5,047 nucleotides of DNA, taken from NCBI GenBank assembly GCA_021787255.1, contig JAJYMD010000192.1, positions 1 to 5,047 of the forward strand. Direction: 5' to 3'. Position 1 is the stretch's first letter. Each line of letters begins with the position of its first letter. The notes below the pieces were generated by a model. That model saw only the letters and a program-made list of their open reading frames with translations. It had not been told where the DNA came from and did not search any database. The position numbers were made by a program, and so were the translations under genes. Source of the stretch: Actinomycetes bacterium (lineage in GTDB: Bacteria > Actinomycetota > Acidimicrobiia > Acidimicrobiales > RAAP-2). Below are positions 1 to 5,047 of the stretch, in pieces.

Positions 1-355
1 GCCAGGTGTAGCGGGCGCCGGGCGGGAGCGGGATCGGCCCCATGTTCACCGCGAGCGCGACGTCGATCGGCGACCCCGCGGGCAGGCCTGGCGGCTGGCT
101 CACGGTGAACTCCCCGCGTACCTCCACGGGCTGGGAGCCCTCCTGAGTCTGCACCAGCACCGGCCGGCCATCCGCGTCCTCCAAGAAGAGCTCCCAGTGA
201 TGGGCTCTGTCCGCCTCGTTCCAGTCGACTTCGATCTTCAACGCGACGGCGGAGGGGACCGGGTCGGGGCCGGTCATCGACCAGCCGCCCCCGAGGATGT
301 ACAGCTTGCCGTCTGCGACCTGCGCGGCGTCGCAGAGCATCATCGTGACCTTCAC
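1..355 (-). CDS. DUF6941-type protein of unknown function, C-terminus off the left edge
   Basis: Read on the minus strand, 118 codons are open from a GTG at 355-353 to the window edge. The protein begins MKVTMMLCDAAQVADGKLYI, followed by LGGGWSMTGPDPVP, and the visible part ends GPIPLPPGARYTW. This pattern (short hydrophobic start, DAAQ, GKLYILGGGW, late PLPPGxRY) is what I recall of the DUF6941 family of small, soluble, probably beta-rich proteins of about 130-140 residues. No function is established for that family and none is claimed here. There is no signal peptide or membrane segment. The GTG start gives the N-terminus I expect for the family. A TAGCCT box at 368-363, seven bases upstream of it, would suit a leaderless transcript. 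An ATG at 343-341 with GAAGG five bases upstream is a real alternative. The gene diverges from the methyltransferase across 40 bp. Codon use matches the neighbours. Existence is secure; the family name is moderately sure. Confidence 0.8.
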   Translation of the reverse strand, partial: MKVTMMLCDAAQVADGKLYILGGGWSMTGPDPVPSAVALKIEVDWNEADRAHHWELFLEDADGRPVLVQTQEGSQPVEVRGEFTVSQPPGLPAGSPIDVALAVNMGPIPLPPGARYTW

Positions 356-395
356 CCGGTGGAGGCTAGCAACGCGCTCGCGCGAGGATGCCTGC
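356..395. promoter_or_regulatory. Short divergent intergenic gap with a 10-bp palindrome
   Basis: These 40 bp separate the divergent starts of the DUF6941-type gene and the methyltransferase. They contain GCTAGC (365-370), a perfect palindrome CTCGCGCGAG (377-386) and the ribosome binding site of the rightward gene. The space is too small for two ordinary promoters with leaders. At least one promoter must therefore lie inside the opposite gene, or one transcript must be leaderless. The minus-strand TAGCCT at 368-363 fits the actinobacterial -10 pattern TANNNT, but no matching -35 is visible at the usual spacing. The palindrome could be an operator, but such strings also arise by chance in DNA this rich in G and C. 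Confidence 0.35.
384..388 (+). promoter_or_regulatory. Ribosome binding site that decides the methyltransferase start
   Basis: GAGGA lies seven bases upstream of the GTG at 396, a standard Shine-Dalgarno sequence and spacing. It favours that GTG over the in-frame ATG at 297, which would place 99 bases of the gene on top of the opposite-strand DUF6941-type gene and add an N-terminus without family character. Confidence 0.65.
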
Positions 396-1037
396 GTGCT
401 GCGAGATGACGTGTACCGCCGCCCGCTGGCCACGGCGCTCGACAGGCTGGCCGTCGGCCCCGGCTGGCGCGTCGTCGACGTCGGCGCGGGGGCCGGGGAC
501 GTCTCGGTGGCGCTGGCCGAGGTCGTCGGAAAGGACGGCAGGGTGTACGCGGTCGACAGCGACCCCGTCGCACGGGACGCGACCGCGCACGCCGCCGCCG
601 CCTACAGCCAGGTCCTCACGATCACCCAACGCGCGGAGGACCTCCGGCTCCCCGAGCCCGTCGACCTCGCCTTCTGCCGCTTTCTCCTCCTGCACGTGGT
701 CGACCCAGTCGTGGCGCTCGCGAAGATGGCGACGGCGGTCCGCCCCGGGGGGTGGGTCGTAGCCCAAGAGCCCATCACCTCGGCGGGTCGGGTCGACGGC
801 AAGCCGCTTTCGATGCCCGACGCCCGCCATCCCGACGTTGGCGCCCTGCTGCCGGCGCTCGTGCGCGAAGCCGGCCTCGTGCTCGAAGATGCCTGGGCCG
901 AGGCCCCCGCGGGCGCCGGCCCTGGACCGGTCGCGTCCTACCTCGCGGACCTCACCGGCGTCGACCCGGGGGACGACCCGATCGTGCTCCCTCCGCTCGT
1001 GACCGTGCTCGCGCGCATGCGCGGCGGCGTCGGGTGA
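396..1037 (+). CDS. Class I SAM-dependent methyltransferase, substrate unknown
   Basis: The 213-residue protein has the Rossmann-type methyltransferase core. Motif I is VVDVGAGAG at residues 26-34, the glycine-rich SAM-binding loop. The acidic end of strand 2 is YAVDSD at 51-56, with D54 expected to bind the SAM ribose. A motif II/III region follows (PVDLAFCRFLLLHV, 88-101), then the post-motif AVRPGGWVVAQE (114-125). The C-terminal third (about 130-213) is the variable substrate-binding part and gives no substrate clue. The fold is closest to the Methyltransf_11/25 group that includes UbiE-like enzymes. There is no signal peptide or membrane segment, so it should be cytosolic. The GTG start is chosen on the GAGGA at 384-388. 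The stop overlaps the start of the following acyl-CoA dehydrogenase as GTGA, so the two are very likely co-transcribed and translationally coupled. A small molecule, quinone or CoA-linked target are all possible; the sequence does not decide. Confidence 0.88.
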   Translation: MLRDDVYRRPLATALDRLAVGPGWRVVDVGAGAGDVSVALAEVVGKDGRVYAVDSDPVARDATAHAAAAYSQVLTITQRAEDLRLPEPVDLAFCRFLLLHVVDPVVALAKMATAVRPGGWVVAQEPITSAGRVDGKPLSMPDARHPDVGALLPALVREAGLVLEDAWAEAPAGAGPGPVASYLADLTGVDPGDDPIVLPPLVTVLARMRGGVG

Positions 1038-2629
1038 CCGTGCATCTCGAGGAGGCCGCCGAGGCGCTGAGCTGCGCGGACGAGGTCCTGCGACGGGCGG
1101 TCGACGCGTTGGCCAAGACCGGCGTCGACGCGGCGCAAGTGGTCGCCTACGACGTCGCACACGCCGCAGCGGCCGTCGAGGCCGCGCGTGCCGCGATCGG
1201 CTACGGCAGCCACGGAGAGACCGAGGCGCGCATCGCCTGCGCGTTCGTGGCCGACGTGGTGGCCGATCTCCGGGCGAAGCTCGCCGGGCGCGCCGCGGCG
1301 TGGCAGGCGCCCTGTGAGCTCCTCGATCCGGCCGAGGACTTCCTCGCCGCGCACCGCGATCCTGCAGCGCTCGCCGCGCTCTGCGGCGAAGAAGGACCCC
1401 GTCACCTCCCCGAGGAGCTCGAGATCGCCCGTGAGACCTTCCACCGGTTCGCCGACCAGCAGGTGCGTCCGCACGCCGAGCACGTGCACCGGACGAACTC
1501 GGACGTCCCCGAGTCGATCATCGCAGGGCTGGCCGCCCTCGGCGGCTTCGGCCTGTCGGTGCCCGAGGAGCACGGAGGGTCCGCGTCGGGTCGCGAGAGC
1601 GACTCCATGGGGATGATCGTCGCCACCGAAGAGCTGTCCTGGGGGTCGCTCGGCATCGGAGGTTCGCTCATCACCCGGCCCGAGATCCTCACCCGGGCGC
1701 TCGTGCGCGGCGGCACCGAGGAGCAGAAGCGGCGCTGGCTGCCCAAGCTCGCGAGCGGAGAGCTCCTCTCGGCCGTCGCGGTCACCGAGCCCGACTACGG
1801 GTCGGACGTGGCGGGCATCGTCACCTCTGCGTCCCGCTCGACCGGCGGCTGGCTGGTGAACGGCGTGAAGACCTGGTGCACCTTCGCGGCGCGAGCAGAC
1901 GTGCTCATGCTGCTCGCGCGCACCGATCCGGACCGCTCGAAGGGCCACCGGGGGCTCTCCCTGTTCGTCGTCGACAAGGAGAAGGCAACAGGCAGAGGCT
2001 TCGTGCTCCGCCAACGCGCCGGTGGGGCCGAGGGCAGGCTCGAGGGAAGGCCGATCGACACCCTCGGCTACCGCGGCATGCACTCCTACGAGCTCGCCTT
2101 CCAGAACTGGTTCGTGCCGATGGACAACGTCGTCGGGGGCGAAGCGGGCGTCGGGAGGGGCTTCTACCTCCAGATGCAAGGCTTCGAGAACGGTCGGCTG
2201 CAGACTGCTGCACGCGCGGTCGGCTTGATGCAGGCCGCGTACGAGGCGGCGCTCGCCTACGCACGGGATCGCAGGGTCTTCGGAACGCCGATCGTCGACT
2301 ACCAGCTCACCAGGGCGAAGCTCGCCCGCATGGCCGTGGTGATCCAGGCCGCGCGGCAATTCTCCTACGAGGTCGCGCGGCTCGTGGCCAGAGAAGAGGG
2401 AGCCCTCGAGGCCTCCATGGCGAAGGCGTACGCGTGCAGGGCCGCGGAGTGGGTGACCCGCGAGGCCATGCAGATCCACGGCGGCATGGGGTACGCCGAG
2501 GAGTACCCGGTGAGCCGGTACTTCGTGGACGCTCGGGTGCTGTCCATCTTCGAAGGCGCCGACGAGACGCTTGCCCTGAAGGTGATCGCACGACGCCTCG
2601 TCGAGCGAGCCAGCCGATCGTCGCAATGA
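1034..2629 (+). CDS. mcd: Acyl-CoA dehydrogenase with N-terminal extension, probable (2S)-methylsuccinyl-CoA dehydrogenase
   Basis: The 531-residue protein has a typical FAD-dependent acyl-CoA dehydrogenase body from about residue 125 to the end. It carries signature 1 (AVTEPDYGSDVAG, 249-261), a long mobile insertion with TLGYRGMHSYE (343-353), RVFGTPIVDYQL (414-425) and signature 2 (QIHGGMGYAEEYPVSRYF, 480-497). FEGADE (506-511) sits where the family has its catalytic YEG glutamate, so E507 is the probable base. Residues 1-124 are a helical extension that ordinary 380-residue family members lack. Mcd enzymes of the ethylmalonyl-CoA pathway have such an extension and a similar total length, and segments such as KTWCTFAARADVLMLLARTD resemble them. 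Mcd oxidises (2S)-methylsuccinyl-CoA to mesaconyl-CoA, passing electrons to electron-transferring flavoprotein. The convergent malyl-CoA lyase gene supports this. The start is the GTG overlapping the methyltransferase stop; no clear ribosome binding site precedes it, which suits translational coupling. A GTG at 1040 is the alternative. The dehydrogenase class is certain; the substrate is inferred. Confidence 0.85.
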   Translation: MTVHLEEAAEALSCADEVLRRAVDALAKTGVDAAQVVAYDVAHAAAAVEAARAAIGYGSHGETEARIACAFVADVVADLRAKLAGRAAAWQAPCELLDPAEDFLAAHRDPAALAALCGEEGPRHLPEELEIARETFHRFADQQVRPHAEHVHRTNSDVPESIIAGLAALGGFGLSVPEEHGGSASGRESDSMGMIVATEELSWGSLGIGGSLITRPEILTRALVRGGTEEQKRRWLPKLASGELLSAVAVTEPDYGSDVAGIVTSASRSTGGWLVNGVKTWCTFAARADVLMLLARTDPDRSKGHRGLSLFVVDKEKATGRGFVLRQRAGGAEGRLEGRPIDTLGYRGMHSYELAFQNWFVPMDNVVGGEAGVGRGFYLQMQGFENGRLQTAARAVGLMQAAYEAALAYARDRRVFGTPIVDYQLTRAKLARMAVVIQAARQFSYEVARLVAREEGALEASMAKAYACRAAEWVTREAMQIHGGMGYAEEYPVSRYFVDARVLSIFEGADETLALKVIARRLVERASRSSQ

Positions 2630-2641
2630 CGCGCGTGGCTC
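2607..2641. terminator. Imperfect hairpin across the two convergent stop codons, possible bidirectional terminator
   Basis: GAGCCA (2607-2612) pairs perfectly with TGGCTC (2636-2641). Inside it CGTC (2619-2622) pairs with GACG (2628-2631) around a five-base loop, with internal unpaired bases between the two stems. The structure covers the last codons of both genes and the 10-bp gap, and can form in RNA from either strand. It has no U-tract on either side, so intrinsic termination would be weak. It is a candidate only. Confidence 0.25.
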
Positions 2642-3584
2642 AGGTCGCGGTCGCGGACCGACGCAACCCCGCGCGCTGCCCCCGAGCGACGAACTTCTGG
2701 GCGATCTTGCGGCTGGCCTCGTCGATCATCTCCTCGCCGAGCATGACCGCGCCCGTCCGTTCCTCCTCGGTCGCCCTGCGGTACGCCTCGAGGACGCCCC
2801 ACGCACGGTCGAACTGCTCCTGGGTCGGCGAGTACACCTCGTTCAAGACGGCGACCTGGTCGGGCGTGAGCGCCCACTTGCCGTCATAGCCGAGAAGTCG
2901 CGTCCGTTGCGAGAGCTCGCGGAGGCCGTCGAGATCGCGGACGTAGAGGTACGGACCATCGATCACCTGCAGCCCGTTCGCGCGCCCTGCCATGAGGATC
3001 TTCGAGAACACGTAATGGAAGTGGTCGCCAGGGTACTCGGGGACCGCCACCCCTCCGGTGAGGACCGGCATCTCCATGGACGCGGCGAAGTCCGCAGGGC
3101 CGAAGACGATCGCCTCGAGACGCGGCGAGGCCGCGCAGATCTCCTCGACGTGGATGAGGCCGCGGGTCGTCTCGATCTGCGCCTCGATGCCGACGTGGCG
3201 GGCCGGCAGCCCACAGTTCTTCTCGACCTGGGTGAGCAGAAGGTCGAGCGCGACCACCTCGGCTGCCGACTGCACCTTGGGCAGCATCACCTCGTCGAGT
3301 CGCTCCCCTGCACCACCGACCACCTCGATCACGTCGCCGTACGTCCACTCGGTGTCCCAGCCGTTCACCCGGACGCACAGGACGCGCTCGTCCCAGGCCG
3401 TGCTCTTGATCGCGTCGACGACCTTCTTGCGCGCGGCGACCTTCTCGGAGGGCGCGACGGAGTCCTCCAAGTCCAAGAACGTCATGTCGGCGGGCACCAG
3501 CGGCGCCTTGGCCAGGAACTTGTCGGACGCGCCAGGAGTCGAGAGGCACGACCGTCGGGGAAGATCTCGGGATCGCTCGGACAC
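2640..3584 (-). CDS. mcl: CitE-type CoA-ester lyase, probable L-malyl-CoA/beta-methylmalyl-CoA lyase
   Basis: The 314-residue protein is a HpcH/HpaI-CitE family TIM-barrel lyase. Near the N-terminus are PRRSCLSTPGASDKFLAKA (9-27) and FLDLEDSVAPSEK (36-48). LCVRVNGWDTEWTY (69-82) supplies the CoA/substrate arginine (R72), and MLPKVQ (100-105) follows. IEAQIETTRG (133-142) contains E138 and VFGPADFAASM (160-170) contains D165; these are the expected Mg2+-binding residues. The E-D spacing of 27 fits characterised malyl-CoA lyases. The C-terminal DGKWALTPDQV and GEEMIDEASRK are also typical of the actinobacterial enzymes next to ccr and ecm. The reaction is reversible cleavage of beta-methylmalyl-CoA to glyoxylate and propionyl-CoA, and of malyl-CoA to glyoxylate and acetyl-CoA. 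The GTG at 3584 gives a family-like N-terminus, but its ribosome binding site is poor. An in-frame ATG at 3662 would add 26 residues of no family character. The gene converges on mcd with 10 bp between stops. Citrate-lyase-like or citramalyl-CoA lyase activity is the alternative. Confidence 0.9.
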   Translation of the reverse strand: MSERSRDLPRRSCLSTPGASDKFLAKAPLVPADMTFLDLEDSVAPSEKVAARKKVVDAIKSTAWDERVLCVRVNGWDTEWTYGDVIEVVGGAGERLDEVMLPKVQSAAEVVALDLLLTQVEKNCGLPARHVGIEAQIETTRGLIHVEEICAASPRLEAIVFGPADFAASMEMPVLTGGVAVPEYPGDHFHYVFSKILMAGRANGLQVIDGPYLYVRDLDGLRELSQRTRLLGYDGKWALTPDQVAVLNEVYSPTQEQFDRAWGVLEAYRRATEEERTGAVMLGEEMIDEASRKIAQKFVARGQRAGLRRSATAT

Positions 3585-3868
3585 GCCGACAGCTTGCCCG
3601 GCGCGAAGCGGACAACGGAAATCCGAGCTCGTCCGCCGTGCCGACGCGGCGCGCCCCGCCATGCGGGAGCTGGTCGTCCTTCGGACCTCGCGAGTGATTT
3701 TGCGGCAGACCGTCAATGAAACCTTCACGGCACTGCAACGACCAGATGATTCTGTAACCGAAATACCTTCTCCACCTGGAAGAATGCCATTGATTTCGTA
3801 CCCGAGGTGGGAACTTGTGGAGAACATTTTGACAAACATGCTTGCCTCACGCTGCTCTTTGCGTAAGA
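3585..3868. promoter_or_regulatory. Divergent intergenic region with a lower-GC core, no gene seen
   Basis: This 284-bp stretch lies between the start of the lyase gene and the cell-wall hydrolase gene and should hold both promoters. The lyase-proximal part, to about 3690, is GC-rich like the coding DNA. From 3721 to 3880 I count 76 G+C in 160 bases, about 48%, against about 72% in a sampled coding row. Within the core are a perfect TTGACA (3829-3834), GGGAACTT (3809-3816, like the -35 of some ECF sigma factors) and a near-repeat GGGAACTTGTG/GAGAACATTTT at an 11-bp step. On the minus strand there is a TTGACG at 3716-3711. None has a convincing -10 partner at the proper spacing, so no promoter is assigned exactly. 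Open frames here on either strand have no recognisable protein character. Confidence 0.45.
3829..3834 (+). promoter_or_regulatory. Candidate -35 box for the NlpC/P60 gene
   Basis: TTGACA matches the vegetative -35 consensus exactly and lies 34 bases upstream of the hydrolase ATG, inside the low-GC core. It sits at the centre of TTTGACAAA (3828-3836), a symmetric 9-mer. At an 18-base spacing the -10 position reads TGCTCT (3853-3858), which is poor, so this is tentative. Confidence 0.22.
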
Positions 3869-5047
3869 ATGTGCTCCATTGTGACCGGCCCTGGGGGGAA
3901 TCCGCGCGGTCCGACGCGACGCCCGAAGGCCGTCCATCTGCTCCGCCTGCTGCCGGTCGCCTGCCTCCTCGCCGTCGCCGTGCCAGCCATGCTGACGCCC
4001 AGTGCAGGCGCGACAAGCCTGCTGTCGGTCGAGCAGTCGAAAGCCGCGCAGATCGAAGCGGAGATCCAGCAGACGGGGCGGCAGATCGACGCGCTCGACC
4101 AGCGCTACGAGGCCGCGCTGGAAAAGAAGGCGTCCATCGACGCGCAGATCGGCGCCACCCGGGCGCAGATCGGCCGGTCACTGGCGCGGATCGCCCAGGA
4201 CAAGGTGGTGCTCCGCAAGGCGGCGATCGAGGCGTACGTGGCCGGCGGCACCTCCACCGCCACCGCCACGCTGTTCTCTTCGAACCAGACATCCGCGATG
4301 GACTCCTCCGTCTACGACCAGGTCGTCACCGGCGACCTGAACACCTCGACGTCCGACCTGCGCACGGCCGTCGCACAGCTGGCCGCGCAGCGCCGGAGCC
4401 TCGAGGTCGAGGACTCCCAGGCGGCTGGGGCGGTTGCCGCAGCTCACGCCGCCTACGAGAGCGCGCAGACCCTCGAGACCCAAGAGCACGGAGCGCTGTC
4501 CCAGGTGAAGGGCGAGATCGCGACCCTGGTCGCACAGCAGCAGGCCGTGAGGGCGGCGGCGGAGCTCGCCGCGGCACGCGCGACCATCGCGGCGGCGCGA
4601 GCCACGCCTCAGGCTCCCCCAGCTCAGGCCGCCACCGCTCCGGCCCCGACAGCTCCGGCCGCCGCCGCTCCGGCCCCGACAGCTCCGGCCCCGACAGCTC
4701 CGGCCGCCGCCGCTCCGGCCGCCACCGCTCCGGCCGCCACGGGGGCGGCGGGTGGCGGCGCAGGCGAGATCGCGGTGCGAGCCGCCGAGACCCAGCTGGG
4801 AGTGCCCTACGTGTGGGGTGCCGAGGACCCCGGCGTGGGGTTCGACTGCTCGGGGCTCACGGCGTGGGCGTGGAGCCAGGCCGGAGTCGACCTGCCGCAC
4901 TACTCGGGCTCGCAGATGGCCGACAGCGCGCCGGTGCCGATCTCGGACCTTCAGCCCGGCGACCTGCTCTTCTACGGACCGGGCGGCAGCACCCACGTCG
5001 CGATGTACGTCGGCGGCGGCATGATGATCGAGGCAACCCTCCCCGGC
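3869..5047 (+). CDS. Secreted NlpC/P60 peptidoglycan endopeptidase, RipA/CwlO-like, C-terminus off the right edge
   Basis: 393 codons are open to the window edge. A basic N-terminus (NPRGPTRRPK, 11-20) is followed by a hydrophobic stretch (LLRLLPVACLLAVAVPAML, about 24-42) and a likely cleavage after SAGA (45-48), that is, a Sec signal peptide. Residues 50-130 and 162-248 are heptad-rich helices, probably coiled coil, separated by AYVAGGTSTATATLFSSN (132-149); such regions keep cell-wall hydrolases of the CwlO/PcsB/RipA type inactive or bind FtsX. An Ala/Pro repeat linker (about 249-291) leads to the NlpC/P60 domain from about 300. There the nucleophile C327 lies in FDCSG, H376 in THVAMYVG and E388 in MMIEA. 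The C-H and H-E spacings of 49 and 12 are those I recall for the RipA triad. The domain cleaves stem peptides of peptidoglycan, typically D-Glu-mDAP, during growth or division. About 10-30 residues are probably missing. The ATG at 3869 is preferred; GTG at 3881 is possible, and neither has a good ribosome binding site. Confidence 0.9.
   Translation, partial: MCSIVTGPGGNPRGPTRRPKAVHLLRLLPVACLLAVAVPAMLTPSAGATSLLSVEQSKAAQIEAEIQQTGRQIDALDQRYEAALEKKASIDAQIGATRAQIGRSLARIAQDKVVLRKAAIEAYVAGGTSTATATLFSSNQTSAMDSSVYDQVVTGDLNTSTSDLRTAVAQLAAQRRSLEVEDSQAAGAVAAAHAAYESAQTLETQEHGALSQVKGEIATLVAQQQAVRAAAELAAARATIAAARATPQAPPAQAATAPAPTAPAAAAPAPTAPAPTAPAAAAPAATAPAATGAAGGGAGEIAVRAAETQLGVPYVWGAEDPGVGFDCSGLTAWAWSQAGVDLPHYSGSQMADSAPVPISDLQPGDLLFYGPGGSTHVAMYVGGGMMIEATLPG
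4622..4741 (+). repeat. Eight tandem 15-bp units encoding an Ala/Pro/Thr linker
   Basis: Eight consecutive 15-bp units lie in frame in the hydrolase gene. The first (GCTCAGGCCGCCACC) is degenerate; the other seven begin GCTCCGGCC and differ in the last six bases. They encode the pentapeptides AQAAT, APAPT, APAAA, APAPT, APAPT, APAAA, APAAT and APAAT. The array forms the flexible linker between the coiled-coil region and the catalytic domain. Near-identity at the DNA level suggests recent expansion by slippage, so copy number may vary between strains. Confidence 0.9.

Noticed and set aside
297..395. Longer methyltransferase starting at ATG 297
   Set aside because: The added 33 residues lie antisense to the DUF6941-type gene and lack family character; GAGGA at 384-388 points to the GTG at 396.
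752..1033. Arg-rich N-terminal extension of the acyl-CoA dehydrogenase frame from ATG 752
   Set aside because: It is the shifted frame of the methyltransferase, full of Arg/Pro/Gly typical of shadow frames in GC-rich DNA; the GTGA overlap at 1034 gives a sensible start.
938..2626. Long minus-strand open frame opposite the acyl-CoA dehydrogenase
   Set aside because: It is antisense to a clear enzyme gene, rich in Arg/Gly/His, and shows no domain; open by GC bias.
2907..3719. Plus-strand open frame opposite the lyase
   Set aside because: It shadows a well-recognised gene; the protein is low-complexity and unrecognisable.
3809..3834. Complete ECF-sigma promoter from GGAACTT
   Set aside because: No GTT or CGTC-type -10 element lies 16-19 bases downstream.
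3881..3930. c-di-AMP (ydaO) riboswitch ahead of the hydrolase, suggested by GGGGGGAATCCG
   Set aside because: Such riboswitches do precede NlpC/P60 genes in actinobacteria, but the other conserved blocks are absent and the stretch lies inside the signal-peptide coding region.
3725..3937. Minus-strand 70-codon frame in the divergent region
   Set aside because: It spans the low-GC core and overlaps the hydrolase signal peptide; no ribosome binding site or family character.
3663..4292. Very long upstream extension of the lyase frame on the minus strand
   Set aside because: It would run through the intergenic region and antisense to the hydrolase gene; the composition is that of a non-coding frame.
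4178..4996. Minus-strand Gly/Arg/Ser repeat protein
   Set aside because: Its RSGGG/RSCRG repeats are the complement of the Ala/Pro linker repeats of the hydrolase gene.

Overview
The window is GC-rich DNA, about 70% over the coding parts. It uses GTG starts freely, and its proteins look actinobacterial: an actinobacterial-type malyl-CoA lyase, a RipA-like NlpC/P60 hydrolase and a DUF6941-type protein. The most likely source is an actinobacterium or a close relative. The sequence alone does not allow a genus call.

Layout, left to right. (1) A minus-strand gene for a DUF6941-type protein, start near 355, C-terminus off the left edge. (2) A 40-bp divergent gap, 356-395. (3) A plus-strand pair: a class I SAM-dependent methyltransferase (396-1037), then an acyl-CoA dehydrogenase with an N-terminal extension (1034-2629). 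Their stop and start overlap by 4 bp (GTGA), and the second gene is best read as (2S)-methylsuccinyl-CoA dehydrogenase (Mcd). (4) Ten bases after the Mcd stop, a convergent minus-strand CitE-type CoA-ester lyase (2640-3584), best read as L-malyl-CoA/beta-methylmalyl-CoA lyase (Mcl). (5) A gene-free divergent region, 3585-3868, whose right half drops to about 48% GC. (6) A plus-strand secreted NlpC/P60 peptidoglycan hydrolase with a coiled-coil region and an Ala/Pro repeat linker, running off the right edge.

Mcd and Mcl are steps of the ethylmalonyl-CoA pathway for acetyl-CoA assimilation. Mcd oxidises (2S)-methylsuccinyl-CoA to mesaconyl-CoA. After hydration by mesaconyl-CoA hydratase, which is not in this window, Mcl cleaves beta-methylmalyl-CoA to glyoxylate and propionyl-CoA, and can join glyoxylate and acetyl-CoA into malyl-CoA. 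The pathway reading rests on two family assignments made by eye and on their adjacency; the diagnostic genes ccr, ecm and mch are not visible here. The methyltransferase fused to the front of the mcd transcript has no known place in this pathway and is the main puzzle. The cell-wall hydrolase belongs to a different process and probably marks the end of the metabolic cluster. I saw no tRNA, rRNA, CRISPR array, insertion sequence or phage-like gene.
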